A stretch of 64,000 bases of DNA from Streptomyces sp. ICC1 (GTDB taxonomy: Bacteria; Actinomycetota; Actinomycetes; Streptomycetales; Streptomycetaceae), in assembly GCF_003287935.1 (NCBI RefSeq), contig NZ_CP030287.1, positions 1 to 64,000 of the forward strand. The letters run 5' to 3'. Below are positions 51,511-60,665 of the stretch, in pieces; positions within the stretch are counted from its first letter, which is position 1, and every line of letters begins with the position of its first letter. Made by a program: the position numbers and the translations under genes. Below the pieces are notes generated by a model. That model did no database searches. It saw only the letters and a list, made by a program, of their open reading frames with translations, and was not told the DNA's origin.

Positions 51511-53028
51511 CTAGGAGACGGCGCCGATGTGCCTGACGGAGGCGCGGTAGCGGGCCTGCTGGCCGCCTCCGCTGCCGCCTGCGGCGCCTTCGGCCTTGAC
51601 CGCGAGTCCGGTCTTGACGAGGCGGTCCAGGGTGCGACGGGCCTTCTCGGTGGCGGCGCGGTCGGGGTTGTTCTCGCCGCTCTGGATGAGGGCGAGTTCG
51701 CGGACGGTCAGTCCGTCGGGGCGCCCCCGGAGGATCTCGACGGGATCCAGCGCGGGGTCGACCCTGGTGGTGCCGCGCTCGTGGTCGTGGATGACCTGGA
51801 GCGGGCCTATCTCCCCGGTGGGGGTCTTGAGGTGGTGGAGCGTGACGGCGAGGTCGCCGGCCTCTCCGCCCACGTACAGGACGCTGCCCGCGCCGGAGAC
51901 GATGTGCGTGGAGCCGTACACCCGGTCCAGGGTGGGCTTCTGGGCGCGCGGTGTGCCCTCGCCGGCCTTGCGCTGGTGGTGCAGTTCCAGGACCTCGACC
52001 CCTTCGCGCATGGCCCGTTGGCGGGCGTTGTTGTACGCGACGCCGAGGGCGTCGTCGACCAGGGTGCTCACCGCGTCCTTCAGGCTGTCGATCACGATCG
52101 TGTCGGCCCCGTGGGCATTGGCGAGGTCGGCAAGGAGGTCGGGCTCCTTGTCGAGCGTCGCGGGCAGCGGGCCCTGCCAGACGGCCAGCCCGTCGCGCAA
52201 CCGCGTCTCGTGCTCGGGCTTGATGCGGCGGGCCAGGGCGCGGGCGATCTGCTTGTACCGGTCCAGCGCCAGGTACAGCACCCGCTTGCCCGGTGCGACC
52301 GGCATGTCCAGGACGCTGTCGGCCAGGCCCAGGCGGGCGAAGATCACCTGGTGCGCGAGGGTCGTCTTGCCGACGCCGGGAGCGCCGACGATCATCAGGC
52401 TCTCCCCGGAGGACCAGGCGGTCTGCTCGCGGGTGCCCCACAGCGGGTCGGTGTCGGCACCGGATTCGGTGACGAAGCTCCACCCGTCGGTTATGAACCG
52501 GGATAGCCGTCCCTGTCCGGACGCCAGGGCGCGCTCGCCCTCGGCGCGGACCTCGGCCGCGACCTCGCTGCGGATCGAGTCGGGGTCGGCGCCCGGCTCC
52601 ATAGTCCGCTGCACGGTGCGCATGCCGGAGGCGCGCAGGCGCCGCAGGTCCGCCTTCCTCCGCACGATCCCGGCGTAGTGGATCGCGCCGCCGACCGAAG
52701 GTGTGGCCTGCGCGAGTTGGTGGAGGTAGGACGCGCCTCCGATGCGATTCAGGTCGTCCTGCTCCCGCAGCCGGTCGGCGAGCACGATCGGGTCGGTCGG
52801 CTTGTCCTCGCTGCGCAGGGCCAGGATCGCCCGCCACACAGTCTCGTGCGCGGGGCGGTAGAAGTCCGGCCCCTCAAGGAGGTTGCGGACCGCGTCGATG
52901 ATGTCGGCGCTGAACATGCAGGCGCCCAAGACCGCGGCCTCCGCGTCCGAGTCGTACGGCGGCACGGCGGTCATGTCGGTCGCGGCGAGGTGTGGCGGGT
53001 TCGGCGCGGGGTCGTCCATACTGGACAA
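51511..53028 (-). CDS. DnaB-like replicative helicase of the element
   Basis: A protein of 505 residues. The N-terminal DnaB domain is at about 20-125 (PPYDSDAEAAVLGACMFSAD, then FYRPAHETVWRAILAL). The RecA-like ATPase domain is at about 175-400 with Walker A GAPGVGKTTLA and Walker B TIVIDSLKD, and a C-terminal winged-helix-like region (about 425-490) follows. Host DnaB is encoded elsewhere, so this copy probably supports replication of the excised element or serves as its initiator-associated helicase. GAGGAGC precedes TTG 53028; an ATG three codons later is possible. Confidence 0.82.
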   Translation of the reverse strand: MSSMDDPAPNPPHLAATDMTAVPPYDSDAEAAVLGACMFSADIIDAVRNLLEGPDFYRPAHETVWRAILALRSEDKPTDPIVLADRLREQDDLNRIGGASYLHQLAQATPSVGGAIHYAGIVRRKADLRRLRASGMRTVQRTMEPGADPDSIRSEVAAEVRAEGERALASGQGRLSRFITDGWSFVTESGADTDPLWGTREQTAWSSGESLMIVGAPGVGKTTLAHQVIFARLGLADSVLDMPVAPGKRVLYLALDRYKQIARALARRIKPEHETRLRDGLAVWQGPLPATLDKEPDLLADLANAHGADTIVIDSLKDAVSTLVDDALGVAYNNARQRAMREGVEVLELHHQRKAGEGTPRAQKPTLDRVYGSTHIVSGAGSVLYVGGEAGDLAVTLHHLKTPTGEIGPLQVIHDHERGTTRVDPALDPVEILRGRPDGLTVRELALIQSGENNPDRAATEKARRTLDRLVKTGLAVKAEGAAGGSGGGQQARYRASVRHIGAVS

Positions 53029-53231
53029 GAAGCTCCTCTACGTGCGGGCCACATGGGACGGCAATCCCGGCCTCGCAGGTCAGTCGTTCAGGGATGGGCG
53101 GCGTGAGGTTTGCGCTTTGGGCCCCTCGGTGTTGGACCACCGGGGGGCTTTTTGCATGTCTGGCTACGGGATGGCGGGCTCCAGGGGATCGCTGCGGTCT
53201 TCTGGGGATGATCGAATCGTACCACAGATTA

Positions 53232-53261
53232 TGCGGTTCGCAGAGATCTATGCGAACCGCA
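53232..53261. promoter_or_regulatory. Operator: 11-bp perfect inverted repeat
   Basis: TGCGGTTCGCA-N8-TGCGAACCGCA lies between the divergent helicase and XRE genes, with AT-rich flanks (ACCACAGATTATG). It is 67 bp before the XRE start and is the likely binding site of that repressor, placed to control both directions. Confidence 0.7.
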
Positions 53262-53327
53262 GAAGGTGATGTATGGTTTTGGCATGCCGCGAAACTGTGG
53301 CCGCCGCAGCAACAGGAAGGAGGGGTG

Positions 53328-53819
53328 ATGCCGGACGACGAGAGCGACGCCCCCGAGGGGGTGCTGCTCAGCGGCGAGGAGAACGCCGCCGTGCGGATCA
53401 AGCTGGAGCGAGAGAAGCGCGGTTGGAGCACCACCGCGCTGTCCGACCTGCTCAACGAGTCGGGTTTCGACATGAATCCGTCCGCGGTCTGGCGCATCGA
53501 GAACCGCAAGCGCCGGATCAACCTCGACGAGGCCATCGGCTTCGCCGAGATCTTCGGCGTCCCGCTCAGCAACTTCGTCGGGCCGCCGAGCCTGGCGGCC
53601 ATGGGCCGCGCCATGGAGCTCATCGACAACGTGGTGGCCACCTATCGGGCCTCCGCGCGCGCCAGCTCCGAAGCCACTAAGGCTCGGGACGAGCTCTCCG
53701 CATACCTGGCCGACCATCCGGAGATCAGCGCCGAGGCCGACGCGATGGTCTCCAACGCCATCGCCGCCGAGCTGGTGAAGATCAACACGGAGCGGTACGG
53801 GCCACCTCCCGGCGCGTAG
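53328..53819 (+). CDS. XRE-family regulator of the element core
   Basis: A protein of 163 residues. The helix-turn-helix is at about 25-85 (VRIKLEREKRGWSTTALSDL, then MNPSAVWRIENRKRRINLDE), followed by a helical tail. AAGGAGGGG precedes the ATG at 53328. It probably holds the helicase and perhaps xis-int under control through the inverted repeat at 53232-53261, acting like a maintenance repressor of an integrated element. Confidence 0.82.
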   Translation: MPDDESDAPEGVLLSGEENAAVRIKLEREKRGWSTTALSDLLNESGFDMNPSAVWRIENRKRRINLDEAIGFAEIFGVPLSNFVGPPSLAAMGRAMELIDNVVATYRASARASSEATKARDELSAYLADHPEISAEADAMVSNAIAAELVKINTERYGPPPGA

Positions 53820-54021
53820 CCGCACCCCTCTCCACTCCGCTGCCCTGGGCCCGCAAACCCCCAGGTCGCAGCCGTAGTACCGCCCATCCCATCCCTGAAC
53901 GACACACCGGCCGGCTCAGGGGGTTGCCGCCCCCGCCCAGCCCGGCCAGAAACCGGAGCACTGCTTGCGCCACCAGGCGATACCCCACACCTCCACCCAG
54001 CGCCCGCGCACCGCGAAGGAG

Positions 54022-54240
54022 GTGACCACCCCCGACACCTTCCTCACCGTGGAGCAGGCCGCCGAACGCCTCGGCACCGGTGTGCGCTTCATCCGGCGCC
54101 TCATCCAGGAACGCCGCATCGGCTACGCCAAGTTCGGCAAGCACGTCCGCATCGCCGACAGCGTCCTGTCCGCGTACATCGACGCGAGCACCGTCCCCAC
54201 CCTCCGCGACGCCCGTTCCCGCTTCGGGAAGGCGGCCTGA
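54022..54240 (+). CDS. Excisionase-type HTH protein (Xis)
   Basis: A protein of 72 residues: FLTVEQAAERLGTGVRFIRR, then QERRIGYAKFGKHVRIADSV, a complete MerR/Xis-like winged helix. Its stop shares the ATGA with the integrase start (54240). It would bend DNA at attL/attR and favour excision. The start is uncertain: AAGGAGG sits only one or two bases before GTG 54022, and an in-frame ATG lies at 53965. Confidence 0.8.
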   Translation: MTTPDTFLTVEQAAERLGTGVRFIRRLIQERRIGYAKFGKHVRIADSVLSAYIDASTVPTLRDARSRFGKAA

Positions 54241-55391
54241 TGGCGGCCCGCAAGCCGCAGCGGCGGCGCGAATTCGGCACCACCCGCCAGCTCCCGTCCG
54301 GCCGTTGGCAGGCCCGGTACTGGGCGCCCGACGGTAGTCGGCGCACGGCTCCGGAGACCTTCGCGACGAAGACGGACGCGCAGGACTGGCTGACCCTCAC
54401 CAAGGCGGACATCCAGCGCAACCACTGGACCGACCCCGACGTGGGCAAGGTCAACTTCGAGGAGTACGCGCTCAAGTGGGTGGACGAGCGGGGCCTCGCC
54501 GCCACCACGGACGAGCTCTACCGCCGGCTCCTGCGCCTGCACGTCCTCCCCGGCTTCGGTGACCTCGACCTGGACGAGATCACCCCGCCGACCGTGCGAA
54601 CTTGGCGGGCCGAGCGCCTGACCGTCACCGGCGCCACGACGGTGGCCAAGTGCTACCGGCTACTGAGGGCCATCATGGAGACGGCGACCGACGACGAGCT
54701 GATCCGCCGCAACCCGTGCCGCATCAGGGGCGCGGGCAGCGAACAGGCCAAGGAGCGCTCGACCGCGACCGTCGCCCAGGTCGACGCCCTCGCCGAGGCC
54801 ATGGGCCCGCGCTGGCGGCTGATGGTCTACTTCTGCGCCTACGGCCCGATGCGCCCAGAGGAGCAGGCGGCCCTGCGCCGGACCTCGGTCACCCTGGACC
54901 CCCTCGCCGTACGGATCACGGAGGCGGCCCCGGAGCTGAACACCGGCCGCCGCGTCGAGGGCGACACCAAGTCGGCGGCGGGCGTCCGCACCATCCACCT
55001 GCCGGCCTTCCTCTACATGGAGGTCAAGCGGCACCTGGACTGGTTCGCGGAGAAGGAGCCCGACGGCCTGCTGTTCGTGGGGGAGAAGGGAGCACCGTTC
55101 CGGCGCACGTCCTTCGGCCGCAAGTGGGCCAAGGCCCGCGCGAAGGTCGGACTGCCGAAGGACTTCCGCTTCTACGACCTGCGCCACACCGGCCACACCC
55201 TCTCCACGCAGTCCGGCGCGACCCTCAAGGACACGATGGTCCGCGCCGGCCAGTCCTCGGAGAAGGCCGCGATGATCTACCAGCACTCCGACGACGAACG
55301 TCAGCAGGAGGTCGCCGGAGGCATCGACGCACGGGTCCGCGCCGCCCGCCAGAAGGCGCCGCCGAAGCCGCAGCTCGCGCGGGAAGCATGA
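54240..55391 (+). CDS. int: Tyrosine recombinase (integrase)
   Basis: A protein of 383 residues. An N-terminal AP2-like/arm-binding domain (about 10-55) and a SAM-like core-binding domain (about 70-165) precede the catalytic domain. The catalytic residues are Arg205 (YGPMRPEE), Lys244, Arg315 (FYDLRHTG) and the nucleophile Tyr347 (MIYQHSDDER). The usual His before LR is Tyr312 and the usual His/Trp of the LGH box is Gln338 (RAGQSS). The gene overlaps xis. It is the only full integrase in the window and matches the pseudogene beside the oldest att remnant, so it probably uses the tRNA-Gly site. It lies 6.2 kb from the tRNA, which is unusual. Confidence 0.9.
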   Translation: MAARKPQRRREFGTTRQLPSGRWQARYWAPDGSRRTAPETFATKTDAQDWLTLTKADIQRNHWTDPDVGKVNFEEYALKWVDERGLAATTDELYRRLLRLHVLPGFGDLDLDEITPPTVRTWRAERLTVTGATTVAKCYRLLRAIMETATDDELIRRNPCRIRGAGSEQAKERSTATVAQVDALAEAMGPRWRLMVYFCAYGPMRPEEQAALRRTSVTLDPLAVRITEAAPELNTGRRVEGDTKSAAGVRTIHLPAFLYMEVKRHLDWFAEKEPDGLLFVGEKGAPFRRTSFGRKWAKARAKVGLPKDFRFYDLRHTGHTLSTQSGATLKDTMVRAGQSSEKAAMIYQHSDDERQQEVAGGIDARVRAARQKAPPKPQLAREA

Positions 55392-55397
55392 CCGGCA

Positions 55398-55428
55398 GGG
55401 GCGGAGGCAAGGGAATTGCCTCCGCCCC
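55398..55428. terminator. Terminator after the integrase
   Basis: The perfect 13-bp inverted repeat GGGGCGGAGGCAA / TTGCCTCCGCCCC starts seven bases after the int stop codon. Confidence 0.85.
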
Positions 55429-55573
55429 GTGCGTCGGCGAGGCCACTCGGCATCGGAACCCATTCAAGGGACTGCGTGGCCCGTCGTCAGGGACCATTCG
55501 GCCCATGCCAGGAGCGGGGCGGCGCTGGACGATGTGAGTGAAGGCTTTCGTGGCCGTCGGGAGGTGATCGGTC

Positions 55574-55840
55574 GTGATGTTCTGGTACAACCACGACGTC
55601 AGCGGCTGGGGCTGGTTCGCGATGTCGGTCGGCATGATCCTGTTCTGGGCGCTGATCATCACCGTTGCGGTGCTGCTCTTCCGGGCTATCGCCCGCCCCC
55701 ACGAGCACACCCACGTGCCTGCGACGCCGAGTCCCGAGCAGGTCCTTGCCGCCCGGCTCGCTCGTGGCGAGATCGACGAGGACGACTACCGTCGCCGCCT
55801 CGGCGCCCTGCGCCGGGCCGGTCCCGACCCTCAACCATGA
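55574..55840 (+). CDS. Small SHOCT-domain membrane protein
   Basis: A protein of 88 residues. A helix (about 15-38) is followed by a His-containing linker (HEHTHV) and a C-terminal SHOCT motif (PEQVLAARLARGEIDEDDYR, then RRL). This is the YHS/SHOCT-type small protein often found with copper ATPases. GGGAGG lies nine bases before GTG 55574. First gene of the metal cluster. Confidence 0.78.
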   Translation: MMFWYNHDVSGWGWFAMSVGMILFWALIITVAVLLFRAIARPHEHTHVPATPSPEQVLAARLARGEIDEDDYRRRLGALRRAGPDPQP

Positions 55841-55892
55841 GGACGCGCGGGCACAGCACGCTCCCGCCCTCCCCCGAGGAAAGCGAGACGCC

Positions 55893-56132
55893 GTGAACAC
55901 CAACCGCAATTACGGCCTATACGCCATCGCCGCGGCGATCGTTCTGGTCGGAGCCCTCGCACTGGGAATCCCGCTGGCGGCCCTGGCCTGGATCGCGATC
56001 ATTGCCATGTGCCCGCTGATGATGTTCTTCATGATGCGAGGCATGCGCGACAACAGGGACGGCCACGACATGCAGGAAATGGAGGACATGGACCGCAGGC
56101 ACGACGACCATCCCAGGCCCCGACGGAAGTGA
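55893..56132 (+). CDS. DUF2933-like small membrane protein
   Basis: A protein of 79 residues. Two helices (about 10-28 and 30-50) are followed by a Met-, Asp- and His-rich tail (RDGHDMQEMEDMDRRHDDHP). DUF2933 proteins occur with copper and heavy-metal genes; the Met/His tail fits Cu binding. GTG 55893 follows GAGGAAAG. Confidence 0.75.
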   Translation: MNTNRNYGLYAIAAAIVLVGALALGIPLAALAWIAIIAMCPLMMFFMMRGMRDNRDGHDMQEMEDMDRRHDDHPRPRRK

Positions 56133-56329
56133 CCGCCTGGCAGGGGGCGGGAGGCGGGCACGTCCCGACTGACACCGCTGTCACGGGAACGTCGCCCTGC
56201 TCCCCTTCCGCGCCGTCATGCGCCCGCGTGCCGTATCAGCCGTTGCGGCGCGGCTGCGACCGCCGCAGGCTGCTGGCAGGCGAACCGTTTACATGGATGA
56301 GCACGTACGCGCCCAGGAGCTGAACGCGC

Positions 56330-58780
56330 ATGAGGCACCCGCCAGGACTTGGACCAAGCGATCCGCGAAAGGATCGGAGCACGGCGGTGCTGGACGTGCG
56401 GGGCATGGTGCGTGCCAGTCAGCAGAACACCGTCGCCGCTGTTCTGGGCCGCCGGCCGGGGGTCCTGGACGTCGAGGTCAACCCCGTGGCGCAGTCGGCC
56501 ACCGTCGTCTTCGACCCGACGCGGACCTCACTGGCCGAGCTGCGCGGCTGGGTGACCGAGTGCGGCTACCACTGCGCCGGCCAGTCGGTGCCGTCGCACA
56601 TCTGCGACCCGATGGACGAGCCTGACCCGCCCGGCCCCGCGCGAGCGCCCGAAGCCGTGCGGCCCGCGCACGTGGGGCACGAGCCAGAGGTCATGCACTC
56701 GCCCCACGAGGCGACGGTGGAGGATGACGGCCATCACGGTCATGGCGGCCATGCGGGGATGTCGATGGCGGCGATGGCCGCCGACATGCGCAACCGCTTC
56801 CTCGTCGCGGTGATCTTCTCCATTCCGATCGTGATCTGGTCCCCGATCGGCGAGGAGGTCTTCGGCTGGCACGTGCCCGTGCCGTTCGGGCTCCGCCAGG
56901 ACGTGTGGGCGCTCCTGCTGAGCCTGCCGGTGATCTTCTACTCGTGCTCGATCTTCTTCGTCGGCGCCGTACGGGCGCTGCGCGCCCGGACGCTGGACAT
57001 GATGGTGCTGGTGGCGGTCGCCGTCGGCGCGGGCTGGCTGTACTCCCTCATCGTCACGCTCACCGGCGGCGGGGACGTCTTCTACGAGGCCGCCACCGTG
57101 CTGGCGTCCTTCGTCCTGCTCGGCCACTGGTTCGAGATGCGCGCCCGCGGAGGCGCCAACGACGCGATCCGCGCCCTGCTGGACCTCGCCCCGCCCAAGG
57201 CCGTCGTCCTGCGGGACGGCGAACCTGTCGAGGTCGCCACCGCCGAGGTGGCCGTCGGTGACCTGCTGCTCGTACGCCCCGGAACGAAGATCGCCGCGGA
57301 CGGGGTCGTGGAGGAGGGCGAGAGCGAGGTCGACGAGTCGACGGTGACGGGGGAGAGCCTGCCGGTGCACAAGGCGCCGGGCTCCGCCGTGGTCGGTGCG
57401 ACCCTCAACGCCAACGGCACCCTGCGGGTACGGGCGACCAGGGTGGGCGCGGACACGGCACTGGCCCAGATCGTCAAGCTGGTCCAGGAGGCCCAGAATT
57501 CGAAGGCGCCGGGCCAGCGGCTCGCCGACCGAGCCGCATTCTGGCTGGTCTTCGTCGCCCTCATCGGCGGTGCGCTCACCCTCGCCGTCTGGCTGCTGGC
57601 CACCGACCGCCCCTTCAGCAGCGCGATGCTCTTCGCGATCACGGTGGTCGTCATCACCTGTCCGGACGCGCTGGGCCTGGCCACTCCCACCGCGATCATG
57701 GTCGGCACCGGCCTGGGGGCCAAGCGGGGAGTTCTGTTCAAGAACGCGATGGCCCTGGAGACGTCCGCCGGGATCCAGACCGTGGTGATGGACAAGACCG
57801 GCACCCTCACCAAGGGCGAACCCGAGGTCACCGAGGTGATCACCGCACCCGGCCGAGACGAGGACGAGATCCTGCGGCTGGTCGCGGCGGTCGAGCGGGA
57901 GTCCGAGCACCCGCTGGCCGAGGCGGTCGTACGCCACGCCGAGTCGCGCGGCGTCGGGCCGGCGCAGGCCCGGCACTTCGAGAACGTTCCCGGCCACGGG
58001 GCGACCGCCGTGGTGGACGGCCACCGGGTCGCCGTGGGCAACCGCCGGCTGGCCGAACGCGAAGGCGTGGACCTCGGTCCTCTGGCCGCCCGGCGGGACG
58101 ACCTCGCGGCCACCGGCCGCACCGTCGTCATCGCCGCTGTCGACGGCCAGGCCGCCGCCCTCATCGGCATCGCCGACGCACCCCGGGAGACCTCCCAGGC
58201 TGCCGTACGCGAACTGCACGCCCTCGGCATCGAGGTCGTCATGCTCACCGGCGACAACCAGGCCACCGCCGAACGGATCGCGCAGCGCCTGGGCATCGAC
58301 ACCGTCATCGCCGAGGTCCTGCCCGGCGACAAGGCCGCCACCATCGCCGAGCTCCAGCACGGCGGCCGCAAGGTCGCCATGGTCGGCGACGGCGTCAACG
58401 ACGCACCCGCCCTCGCCCAGGCCGACCTCGGCATCGCCATCGGCGCCGGCACCGACGTCGCCATCGAGACCGCAGACCTCGTCCTGATGCGCTCCGACCC
58501 CCTCGACGTCCCCACCGCCCTGCGCATCGGCAGGGGCACCCTGCGCAAGATGCGCCAGAACCTCGGCTGGGCCATCGGCTACAACGCCATCGCCCTGCCC
58601 ATCGCCGCAGGCGTCTTCGAACCCGCCACCGGCCTGATCCTGCGCCCCGAGATCGCGGCACTGTCCATGTCCGGATCCAGCATCATCGTCGCCGTCAACG
58701 CCCTCGCCCTCAAACGCCTCCACCTGCCACGCCCGGCCCCTACGGCCCCGGCGGATGGAGGTGATGGCAATGGCCGGTGA
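56330..58780 (+). CDS. P1B-type copper-transporting ATPase (CPD variant)
   Basis: An 816-residue ATPase. A degenerate HMA-like domain spans about 18-80 ([10 protein letters not shown] in place of GMTCxxC). A His/Met-rich segment ([14 protein letters not shown]) lies before helix 1. TGES is followed by the metal-site helix [11 protein letters not shown] with Cys444-Pro-Asp446, phosphorylation motif [11 protein letters not shown] (Asp488), and [16 protein letters not shown]. It exports copper or a related ion. CPD replaces the CPC or CPH of known groups. The start may be ATG 56330 or GTG 56387. Confidence 0.88.
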   Translation: MRHPPGLGPSDPRKDRSTAVLDVRGMVRASQQNTVAAVLGRRPGVLDVEVNPVAQSATVVFDPTRTSLAELRGWVTECGYHCAGQSVPSHICDPMDEPDPPGPARAPEAVRPAHVGHEPEVMHSPHEATVEDDGHHGHGGHAGMSMAAMAADMRNRFLVAVIFSIPIVIWSPIGEEVFGWHVPVPFGLRQDVWALLLSLPVIFYSCSIFFVGAVRALRARTLDMMVLVAVAVGAGWLYSLIVTLTGGGDVFYEAATVLASFVLLGHWFEMRARGGANDAIRALLDLAPPKAVVLRDGEPVEVATAEVAVGDLLLVRPGTKIAADGVVEEGESEVDESTVTGESLPVHKAPGSAVVGATLNANGTLRVRATRVGADTALAQIVKLVQEAQNSKAPGQRLADRAAFWLVFVALIGGALTLAVWLLATDRPFSSAMLFAITVVVITCPDALGLATPTAIMVGTGLGAKRGVLFKNAMALETSAGIQTVVMDKTGTLTKGEPEVTEVITAPGRDEDEILRLVAAVERESEHPLAEAVVRHAESRGVGPAQARHFENVPGHGATAVVDGHRVAVGNRRLAEREGVDLGPLAARRDDLAATGRTVVIAAVDGQAAALIGIADAPRETSQAAVRELHALGIEVVMLTGDNQATAERIAQRLGIDTVIAEVLPGDKAATIAELQHGGRKVAMVGDGVNDAPALAQADLGIAIGAGTDVAIETADLVLMRSDPLDVPTALRIGRGTLRKMRQNLGWAIGYNAIALPIAAGVFEPATGLILRPEIAALSMSGSSIIVAVNALALKRLHLPRPAPTAPADGGDGNGR

Positions 58781-58829
58781 CCTGGCCCAGGTCGCGCGCC
58801 GGGTACGAGTGCGGCCTACGGTGGGAAAT

Positions 58830-59258
58830 GTGACCGTCCGCGAGCCCCGCACCCCGCCGCAGCCCCAGCCGATGCCGCGGCTCAGGCTGCTGCTCGTTCT
58901 CGGACTCACCCTCGGGCTGCTCGGCATGCACGCTCTGGGCACTGCCGCCGCGCTGCCGTCGACGGGCGGCACCGAGCACATGTCCCACCACGTGGCGGCG
59001 GCGCAGGCCGGCCCGCAGTACCTGTGCCCCGACGATGACCCGGGCCCGACCCGCCACGGCGGACACGCGGACCAGATGTGCGCATCCGCGGCCCTGCCCG
59101 GATCCCCCGGCATCGCCGCGCCGGACACCGCGCCCCTCACCGGCATGCCGAGCGGCATCGCCGACGCCTCGGCCGCGCTGCCGCTCGCGCCGGCCTACGA
59201 GCCCGCTGGCGGGCGGGCGCCACCCATGCTCGCCGAACTCCAGATCCTGCGGATATAG
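58830..59258 (+). CDS. DUF6153-like secreted or membrane protein
   Basis: A 142-residue protein with an N-terminal helix (LRLLLVLGLTLGLLGMHALG) followed by a His- and Met-containing exported part (HMSHHV, HGGHADQMC) with two Cys. This is the DUF6153 pattern, common beside copper genes in Streptomyces. GTG 58830 is the last start before the helix. Only 49 bases follow the ATPase stop, so the genes are probably co-transcribed. Confidence 0.65.
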   Translation: MTVREPRTPPQPQPMPRLRLLLVLGLTLGLLGMHALGTAAALPSTGGTEHMSHHVAAAQAGPQYLCPDDDPGPTRHGGHADQMCASAALPGSPGIAAPDTAPLTGMPSGIADASAALPLAPAYEPAGGRAPPMLAELQILRI

Positions 59259-59345
59259 GGGCTCCTCCTGTGGCACGCGCCCGAGGCGCAGGCCACGGAC
59301 GGCCCAGCCCTTCCTTCCCGCATCCGATCACTGGAGCCCAACGAA

Positions 59346-59975
59346 ATGAACACGAACCGATCCCTGCCGCACCGCGCGGCCCTGGCGGCCACCGCGGTCG
59401 CCGCCGGCCTGGTCCTGGCCGCGTGCGGCAGCGACAACAGCGCGAACACGGCCGGAACCACTCCCGCGACCACGACCGCCCCGGCGTCGACGGAGGCCGA
59501 CCGGCACAACCAGGCGGACGTCACCTTCGCGCAGGGGATGATCCCCCACCACCGTCAGGCCATCCTGATGTCCGACATGGTCGCCACCCACGGCGCCTCC
59601 GCCGACGTCAAGACACTCGCGGAGAAAATCAAGAAGGCCCAGGCCCCGGAGATCGAGACCATGTCCGGCTGGCTCAAGGAGTGGGGCGAGAAGGTCCCCA
59701 CCGGCACCAGCATGGACGGCATGGGCCACGGCGACTCCGGCATGCCCGGGATGATGAACGACCAGGACATGAACCAGCTCGGCAACGCCAAGGGCAACGC
59801 CTTCGACACCATGTTCCTGACCATGATGATCGAGCACCACGAAGGCGCCATCGACATGGCCAAGACGGAGAAGCAACAGGGCGCCTACAACCCCGCCAAG
59901 GCCCTGGCCGACGACATCATCACCTCCCAGACCGCCGAGATCGCCCAGATGCGCACCATGCTCAAGACAGGCTGA
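59346..59975 (+). CDS. DUF305 copper-associated lipoprotein
   Basis: A protein of 209 residues. The lipobox is VLAAC (Cys near 27), then a Thr/Ala linker, and a DUF305 ferritin-like helical domain with two repeats: FAQGMIPHHRQAILMSDMV and FLTMMIEHHEGAIDMAKTE. The paired MIPHH/MIEHH motifs bind metal. The middle is Met-rich (MDGMGHGDSGMPGMM). DUF305 proteins often accompany copper export genes and may store copper on the outer membrane face. Confidence 0.88.
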   Translation: MNTNRSLPHRAALAATAVAAGLVLAACGSDNSANTAGTTPATTTAPASTEADRHNQADVTFAQGMIPHHRQAILMSDMVATHGASADVKTLAEKIKKAQAPEIETMSGWLKEWGEKVPTGTSMDGMGHGDSGMPGMMNDQDMNQLGNAKGNAFDTMFLTMMIEHHEGAIDMAKTEKQQGAYNPAKALADDIITSQTAEIAQMRTMLKTG

Positions 59976-59980
59976 CAGCG

Positions 59981-60006
59981 GCAGGGCGGCGACCTCGCCG
60001 CCCTGC
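59981..60006. terminator. Terminator after the DUF305 gene
   Basis: GCAGGGCGGCGA / TCGCCGCCCTGC, a perfect 12-bp repeat with a 2-base centre, begins six bases after the stop codon. Confidence 0.7.
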
Positions 60007-60117
60007 TCCATCAGGGCCGAGCACCGCGGTTCCCTGAACCGGACAAGATCCCCAATTCGTGTGATCAACAACGGGGCTGCCGGACAGTGGGAGATGACAG
60101 CCGGATAGGGTCCCGGC

Positions 60118-60555
60118 ATGGTCACGGCCCGGGCTGCTTTCAGCACGAGGCGGACCCGCCGCCCGGCGGGCCCGCTGCGGCTGCTGTGGCTGGCCGCCCT
60201 GCTGTTCGCCTTCCTCTACACGCACGCCGCCGGAGCCGAAAGCGCCTCCGCGCATGTCACCGGTGGCGGCGTCGCAGTGCCCCACCCGGCGCTCGCGGAG
60301 ACCGAAGGTGCCCGGCCCGACCACGACGAGACGTCCGACGGGCGCGACCACGACAGCGGGCACTCCCACCCCGCCGCGGCGTGCGCCACCATCCACCTGC
60401 AGCAGGGCTGCGACCTGCCCGGCCCGCCACTGGTCCCCCTCGCGGAGCTGGCTCCCGCCGACGCCGGGACGACGCCGCAGTCCTGGTGCCGGACCTTCCC
60501 GGCAAGCCTTCCTTCCTTGCACAGTTCCCTCGGCTCAGTGGTGCAACAGGTATAG
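60118..60555 (+). CDS. Small exported His-rich protein
   Basis: A protein of 145 residues with a signal-like helix (about 20-42), then a polar part with HDETSDGRDHDSGHSHP and three Cys. It looks like a small metal-binding exported protein similar in layout to DUF6153. No clear family. It is followed by the membrane protein at 60666. Confidence 0.55.
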   Translation: MVTARAAFSTRRTRRPAGPLRLLWLAALLFAFLYTHAAGAESASAHVTGGGVAVPHPALAETEGARPDHDETSDGRDHDSGHSHPAAACATIHLQQGCDLPGPPLVPLAELAPADAGTTPQSWCRTFPASLPSLHSSLGSVVQQV

Positions 60556-60665
60556 ATCTGGGCGCTTTGCCCTGATCTGCCCTGACTCTCGTTGTCGACC
60601 CCGGCCCGCCCCACAGCGGGTTCGTCAGCGATGAGCCCCGCCCGCAGCACCCAAGGAACTCGCAC

